Positions 7,141 to 10,612 of a DNA stretch of 10,612 nt are shown in pieces. Every line of letters begins with the position of its first letter. Within the stretch, counting starts at the first letter, position 1. The notes under the pieces were generated by a model. That model was not told the origin of the DNA, searched no databases, and was given only the letters and a program-made list of their open reading frames with translations. The position numbers and the translations under genes are program-made. The DNA comes from Gammaproteobacteria bacterium. GTDB taxonomy: Bacteria; Pseudomonadota; Gammaproteobacteria; Granulosicoccales; Granulosicoccaceae. The stretch is taken from the NCBI GenBank assembly GCA_019634245.1, contig JAHQVR010000343.1:1-10612 (forward strand), read 5' to 3'.

Positions 7141-7562
7141 TAGGAGTTCTCATCTAACGATTCCGTGTATGCAGGTCTGAATTGCGGTATCGAAAACTCA
7201 CCACGAATTTCAAACGTGAGTTCAAGTGGCATATCAAGTTCCAGCACCTTTGGGTCAGCCGGGCAGTCGAGAAGATTGCTAACCATCGTTACACCTTCTT
7301 CCAGCATCACCACAGCAACGACATAGGGTGGCTCGTACCCAGGTTCTGGTAAATGATTGATGACATAGGAATAGAGGCGCGCTTTACCTGAAGCCTCAAT
7401 AATCGTTAGTTCTTGATTACCGCATTTCGGGCAAAACGGCCGAGGTGGGAAAATAACCTGCTGGCAATCACGGCATTTAGGTAGCAATAATTTACCGAGC
7501 TTTGCCCCATCCCAATAAAATTGTGTTTCTGGGTTAATCCTCGGTAGTGGCCGTTGCGTCAT
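7140..7562 (-). CDS. DUF35 Zn-ribbon/OB-fold protein, partner of the thiolase-like enzyme
   Basis: A 140-residue protein of the DUF35 type: an N-terminal helix with FYWDGAKLGKLLLPKC, a rubredoxin-like zinc ribbon with Cys30, Cys33, Cys44 and Cys47 (C-x2-C-x10-C-x2-C), then an OB-fold with SYVINHLPEPGYEPPYVVAVV. Family members bind zinc and form complexes with thiolase-like proteins; the DUF35 domain of ChsH2 is required by the aldolase Ltp2 in steroid side-chain removal. Here it is a separate gene instead of a fusion to the hydratase. The start forms an ATGA overlap with the hydratase stop and has AAGGA upstream; its stop overlaps the GTG of the thiolase-like gene, so all three are likely made in matched amounts. 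Confidence 0.92.
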   Translation of the reverse strand: MTQRPLPRINPETQFYWDGAKLGKLLLPKCRDCQQVIFPPRPFCPKCGNQELTIIEASGKARLYSYVINHLPEPGYEPPYVVAVVMLEEGVTMVSNLLDCPADPKVLELDMPLELTFEIRGEFSIPQFRPAYTESLDENS

Positions 7563-8434
7563 TGTGTATCCTTATGCAATGTCGCAAGCCCGTTATTCAG
7601 AACCACCACATCTCGTTCCACAACCCGTGCACGAAAACTAACCTGCTCACCGTCTTCCCAAATTTCTGTTCGAATAGTTTCGCCAGGATAAACCGGCGCG
7701 GAAAAACGTAACTGCAAGTGTTTAAGGTCCGATACATTCCCGTTTCGAAGCGCCGCTGTAATAGCCCAGGACGAGACACCCAGAGAACAAAGGCCATGCA
7801 GAATAGGTTGATCGAATCCGGCCTCTTCTGCCACACTGGGATCGGCATGCAAGGGATTAAGGTCGCCACTTAATCTATAGATAAGCGCATTACGCGTTGA
7901 TGTTTTAAAGTCGTGGAATAGATCTGGCTCTCGATCGGGCAGCGGGTGTGCTGGTTTCACCGCAGTGTCTGGTCCGCCGAATCCACCATCGCCGAGAGCA
8001 AAGCTGGTACTGGTGATTGTTGCGATATGGCTGCCAGAGCTCTTGTCGGTAATTTCCCGCTCCGAGTAAATCAGAGCCCCTTTGTTAACGCCTTTATCAA
8101 CAATACCGGTCACTTTCATATTACCGACGACCGTACCCTCAACAGGCAACGGTGCGTGCAAGGTAAGACTCTGCTCACCGTGCAGAATCTTTTGCCAAGT
8201 AAGCCCTGTATCCGGCTCCATCGCCCAGAATCCAGGGTATGCCAGCACATTCACCATTGAGGGTAATGCAGCGAAATTCGCAGCACGCTCGTACAGTACT
8301 CGCAAGTGACTAGCATCAGTAGGATTCTCACCAATACCCAGTCCAAGTGCATACAAAATGCAATCTTTACTCGTGTAGTGATGTTCTATCGACGGAAACC
8401 GACGAGACATCAGACGTTCGTAATCTATGGCCAT
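7559..8434 (-). CDS. R-specific enoyl-CoA hydratase 2 (MaoC-like, double hot-dog)
   Basis: Hydrates a trans-2-enoyl-CoA to the (3R)-hydroxyacyl-CoA. The 291 residues hold two hot-dog halves: a degenerate N-terminal half to about 150 and a C-terminal half with the hydratase-2 motif YRLSGDLNPLHADP (186-199), giving catalytic Asp191, Asn193 and His196. Glu49 (LYERAANFAALP) aligns with the glutamate that shapes the active site in human MFE-2, and KILHGEQSL, GDGGFGG, AGFDQPILHGLC and FSAPVYPGETI also match the MFE-2 hydratase domain. It is therefore the natural partner of the MFE-2-type dehydrogenase encoded at 1430-2332. Start at 8434 has AGGTG five bases upstream. First gene of the run with DUF35 and the thiolase-like protein, behind a strong sigma70-type promoter. 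Confidence 0.93.
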   Translation of the reverse strand: MAIDYERLMSRRFPSIEHHYTSKDCILYALGLGIGENPTDASHLRVLYERAANFAALPSMVNVLAYPGFWAMEPDTGLTWQKILHGEQSLTLHAPLPVEGTVVGNMKVTGIVDKGVNKGALIYSEREITDKSSGSHIATITSTSFALGDGGFGGPDTAVKPAHPLPDREPDLFHDFKTSTRNALIYRLSGDLNPLHADPSVAEEAGFDQPILHGLCSLGVSSWAITAALRNGNVSDLKHLQLRFSAPVYPGETIRTEIWEDGEQVSFRARVVERDVVVLNNGLATLHKDTQ

Positions 8435-8476
8435 ATGTGCACCTGAAACTTCACACCATAACTTGATAGCTTCATA

Positions 8477-8492
8477 ATTATAAGCATGCTAA
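8477..8492. promoter_or_regulatory. Candidate regulator site shared with 2379-2394
   Basis: The 16 bases here match 2379-2394 at 12 positions when both are read on the plus strand: ATTAT, two free bases, GC, two free bases, GCTAA. This copy is palindromic only over AGCATGCT. It lies across the spacer and -10 box of the hydratase promoter, where a repressor could act. Co-regulation by the window's MarR protein is inferred. Confidence 0.45.
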
Positions 8493-8504
8493 CTGTATTA
8501 TCAA
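8477..8504 (-). promoter_or_regulatory. Sigma70-type promoter of the hydratase-DUF35-thiolase run
   Basis: On the minus strand TTGATA (8504-8499) and a perfect TATAAT (8482-8477) are separated by 16 bases. Expected start near 8470, giving a leader of about 36 bases before ATG 8434. The spacer contains AGCATGCT, part of the motif shared with the other control region. Confidence 0.75.
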
Positions 8505-8516
8505 GGATAATTTCTG

Positions 8517-8630
8517 TTAGCGAAGTAAATCAATCTGAATAATCTGACCACCGGCTGCTAGCTCCCGCCTTACCGCTTCGCTATCCAGAGAAATCGCACC
8601 ACCTATTACATTTCGCGATAACGCGTATTT
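8517..8630 (-). pseudogene. Possible remnant: protein-like tail of 37 codons without a start
   Basis: One minus-strand frame is open between a TGA at 8631-8633 and a TAA at 8517-8519 and reads in a coding-like manner (for example SLDSEAVRRELAAGGQIIQI). There is no ATG, GTG or TTG start and no recognised family. It ends just upstream of the hydratase promoter. It may be the decayed end of a lost gene, or chance: a frame this long without a stop is not rare. Confidence 0.2.
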
Positions 8631-8809
8631 TCAATGCGCTACAACTACAGTGCGTAGTTAAGCGATACTGAATACATTCAAGATGATTCTTAAGGGCATC
8701 TCACTGACAAATATTCGTCTCAGCGACGCAATGAGATTCAAGTACGAAGTGGGCTGGATCAATCGATCCTCACATACGACACGCTAGGGTGTTGCCTAAG
8801 ACAATAAGA
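8631..8809. other. Gene-free stretch downstream of the exported protein gene
   Basis: With 8517-8630 this forms about 290 bases between the hydratase promoter and the end of the exported-protein gene. I see only short open frames and a five-base GGATC/GATCC hairpin (8756-8769) with no T run after it, so no convincing terminator, RNA gene or repeat. Confidence 0.5.
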
Positions 8810-10375
8810 CTAAGGCGACTGAACAATTGCCGACAAGGTCGCTTCGAGAAAACCACCCGCCGGGATATTCAACCCGGTCCAGTTAACCGAATTTCCCGAG
8901 ACAATGAAAGACGTTCCCACCGGGGAGGAGACCGCCGCTACGCTTCCAAATCCGAGCGGCAAAATATCTTCGACACTCACATTGGTTGCATCGCCTGAGC
9001 CCGAATTTTCTACTCGCAGCGTAAACACGATGGTCTGACCAATATTTGGGTTAAAGTCATCGACAGACTTAGTCATAATCAGTTCTATATCATCATCTTC
9101 CAGAAAGGTAATTTGGGCTGTATCGCTTATATCGATACCATGTGAGCTGTTATTGGTACCTGTAAACGAAACAGTGACATACTCATCACCTTCGAATGTG
9201 GTATCCACGACCGGTTCAATCGTAAATGTCTCAGTGTCACCTTGAGCGCCGGTGAAGTTTAATGTTCCTGAAATTGGAAGATAATCATTGTCGGCGACAG
9301 TGGCGGTTCCATCACTCACTGTATAGTCAACGTCAAAGGGAACCAAACCACTGCCATCTCTGACATTGTGCGAAAGGGTCGCAGTCACTGTTATTAACCC
9401 ATCATCCTCATTTGCAGACACATCAGTTACCGTAATCAGCTCCTGTACATCCATCACAATGGTAAAATCCGACGAATCACCATAGCCGTTGTCACCGCAA
9501 CTGTCGCCAGGATCACTGTCGTTATAACTCAACATAAATCGGCCACGGAAGCTCGTATCTTCGGTAACCGTGGGCAGACTTGCATCGAAATTAGCAGTAC
9601 ATCCGGTCGGATCCTGAGTCGCGTCATTATTACAAAAGCCAGCTCCAAGTAACTCACCAGTGCCATCCCGATCTGTATCTAAAAATACCAAGACATTCTC
9701 AAGATCTCCAGACGGGTTATCCACTCTTCCAGCCACTGTCTCATAAAATGTTTCATATTCTGCAACCGCGGGTGTTCCGCTGGAGCTATCAATAATGAAG
9801 TTAACCTTATTCAAGGTCACGGCATTGAAATTAATTTGACCTGCGCCAACACCTGCTGCCAGCAAGTCTCCATTGTCATGATTCACCAATCTCCACGCGC
9901 CAATATTGCCAACGAAACCCGCAGCCTCTGTAATAATGACCGTATTAATGGTTTCAGCAACGGGTATCCACTTAACCGAAATGCGACCCGTGCTGCCGAT
10001 AGGCGACCAATAAGTACCAAGGTCTGCATCCACCACATTTTTAAAGCTAGTGCCAATGGCTTTACTGGAGCCATCTGCTTCTCCACTTAGGCTCAGATTC
10101 GGGCTTGTGGTTACTGGTGCAGTAGTGACTACAGATACATCGAGATTGGGAGTAACACCACTGGCGAATTCATCACCATCCTCAATGGGCAACGGAATAA
10201 CCAGACTCTCATAAGATGTGTCGCTCGTAGCAGTACACAGAGCTGGAGGCGTGTACCGTTCTGCATTTAAAACAGGAGTGATTCCTAATATAAGAACCAG
10301 GCACACTGATGGCCATAGTATTGATCGACAAATTTTTTCTATAGGAAACAAAATCGCAACTCGGGGTAGGCACAA
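8810..10375 (-). CDS. Exported surface protein with discoidin-like, GEVED-like, Calx-beta and DUF11 domains
   Basis: A 521-residue secreted or outer-surface protein; no enzymatic domain is recognised. Seen: a hydrophobic signal peptide at about 20-38 with likely cleavage after LNA; a region at about 95-212 (NVVDADLGTYWSP, GNIGAWRLVNHDNGD) resembling carbohydrate-associated F5/8-type C modules; Cys-containing CGDNGYGDSSDFTIVM (293-308) like a GEVED domain; a Calx-beta repeat at about 315-428, rich in Asp/Glu for calcium; and a DUF11 domain at about 431-519. No PEP-CTERM, LPXTG-like or membrane anchor follows; the chain stops at the end of DUF11. The first possible in-frame start is TTG at 10375, with no Shine-Dalgarno; TTG nine codons in is an alternative, and no in-frame ATG precedes the signal peptide. 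Adhesion or polysaccharide binding is a guess. Not obviously related to the catabolic cluster. Confidence 0.75.
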   Translation of the reverse strand: MCLPRVAILFPIEKICRSILWPSVCLVLILGITPVLNAERYTPPALCTATSDTSYESLVIPLPIEDGDEFASGVTPNLDVSVVTTAPVTTSPNLSLSGEADGSSKAIGTSFKNVVDADLGTYWSPIGSTGRISVKWIPVAETINTVIITEAAGFVGNIGAWRLVNHDNGDLLAAGVGAGQINFNAVTLNKVNFIIDSSSGTPAVAEYETFYETVAGRVDNPSGDLENVLVFLDTDRDGTGELLGAGFCNNDATQDPTGCTANFDASLPTVTEDTSFRGRFMLSYNDSDPGDSCGDNGYGDSSDFTIVMDVQELITVTDVSANEDDGLITVTATLSHNVRDGSGLVPFDVDYTVSDGTATVADNDYLPISGTLNFTGAQGDTETFTIEPVVDTTFEGDEYVTVSFTGTNNSSHGIDISDTAQITFLEDDDIELIMTKSVDDFNPNIGQTIVFTLRVENSGSGDATNVSVEDILPLGFGSVAAVSSPVGTSFIVSGNSVNWTGLNIPAGGFLEATLSAIVQSP

Positions 10376-10612
10376 ACAATACTTGAGAACTAATCTCTAA
10401 CAACAAATTTCATGCCTGTATATCACCAGAAACCGATCACTAATAAACTAAAGGGGTAAGTGATTTAAGAGTTAAGCTCGTTAACGAAAAATGTAATCCC
10501 GTTACTAACAAGGTGATTGGGCTATGTACAACCTTATTGTTAATCAACCAACAACCATAGATACTTCGCTATGGTTCTAGAGATTCTTATTATAAAAACA
10601 GCACTTGTAAGT
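10376..10612. other. Gene-free leader/upstream region of the exported-protein gene
   Basis: AT-rich, with stops in all frames and no recognised coding sequence. It should hold the promoter of the exported-protein gene; a minus-strand TATAAT (10594-10589) is far from the start and lacks a clear -35, so I do not call a promoter. Confidence 0.5.
10553..10576. repeat. Perfect 8-bp inverted repeat (stem-loop)
   Basis: AACCATAG (10553-10560) and CTATGGTT (10569-10576) pair perfectly around an 8-base loop. No T run follows on either strand, so it is not a standard intrinsic terminator. It could be a protein-binding site or an RNA hairpin in the leader of the exported-protein gene. Confidence 0.4.

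Noticed and set aside
3604..7494. Fourteen-base identity (TTTAGGTAGCAATA) near 3605 and 7481
   Set aside because: Both copies are in coding sequence of unrelated genes in opposite sense; one such match in 10 kb is not surprising.
8756..8769. GGATC-AATC-GATCC hairpin downstream of the exported-protein gene
   Set aside because: Only five base pairs and no T run on either strand, so not called a terminator.
8789..8998. Plus-strand frame of 69 codons with many Arg residues
   Set aside because: It is mostly antisense to the DUF11-coding end of the exported-protein gene and shows no domain.
1..10612. CRISPR array, tRNA, rRNA, insertion sequence or attachment site
   Set aside because: I saw no regularly spaced repeats, no tRNA-like cloverleaf, no transposase or integrase reading and no terminal inverted repeats with target duplications.

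Overview
The window reads as bacterial chromosome with moderate GC, densely packed same-strand gene runs, 4-8 base gene overlaps and ordinary Shine-Dalgarno sites. Protein style (LCAD-like acyl-CoA dehydrogenase, DUF35 Zn-ribbon protein paired with a thiolase-like protein, exported Calx-beta/DUF11 protein) fits a gammaproteobacterium, perhaps marine. The taxonomic call is inference from protein style only.

Layout. (1) Bases 1-2332, minus strand: a three-gene run read right to left, an MFE-2-type short-chain dehydrogenase, a MarR regulator and an alpha-methylacyl-CoA racemase that leaves the window before its C-terminus. (2) Bases 2333-2468: a divergent control region with overlapping promoters and a palindrome. 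(3) Bases 2469-5984, plus strand: acyl-CoA dehydrogenase, acyl-CoA synthetase and a crotonase-fold protein, all overlapping or touching. (4) Bases 5995-8434, minus strand: an R-specific (type 2) enoyl-CoA hydratase, a DUF35 protein and a thiolase-superfamily protein, again overlapping; this run meets group 3 tail to tail. (5) Bases 8435-8809: a clear sigma70-type promoter for group 4, then sequence without a convincing gene. (6) Bases 8810-10375, minus strand: an unrelated exported multidomain surface protein. (7) Bases 10376-10612: no gene seen.

How the genes fit together. Groups 1, 3 and 4 form one catabolic cluster for a 2-methyl-branched or otherwise hindered carboxylic acid, such as a sterol, bile-acid or isoprenoid side chain. 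Proposed order: activation to the CoA thioester (synthetase), epimerisation of the 2-methyl centre (racemase), 2,3-desaturation (dehydrogenase), R-specific hydration (hydratase 2), then either oxidation by the MFE-2-type dehydrogenase and thiolysis, or direct retro-aldol cleavage by the thiolase-like/DUF35 pair. The crotonase-fold protein lacks both glutamates of true hydratases and may be an isomerase or hydrolase. The enzyme set resembles, as separate genes, peroxisomal branched-chain beta-oxidation (AMACR, MFE-2, SCPx). A 16-base motif shared by the promoters of groups 1 and 4 suggests joint control, plausibly by the MarR protein. The substrate is not shown by the sequence.
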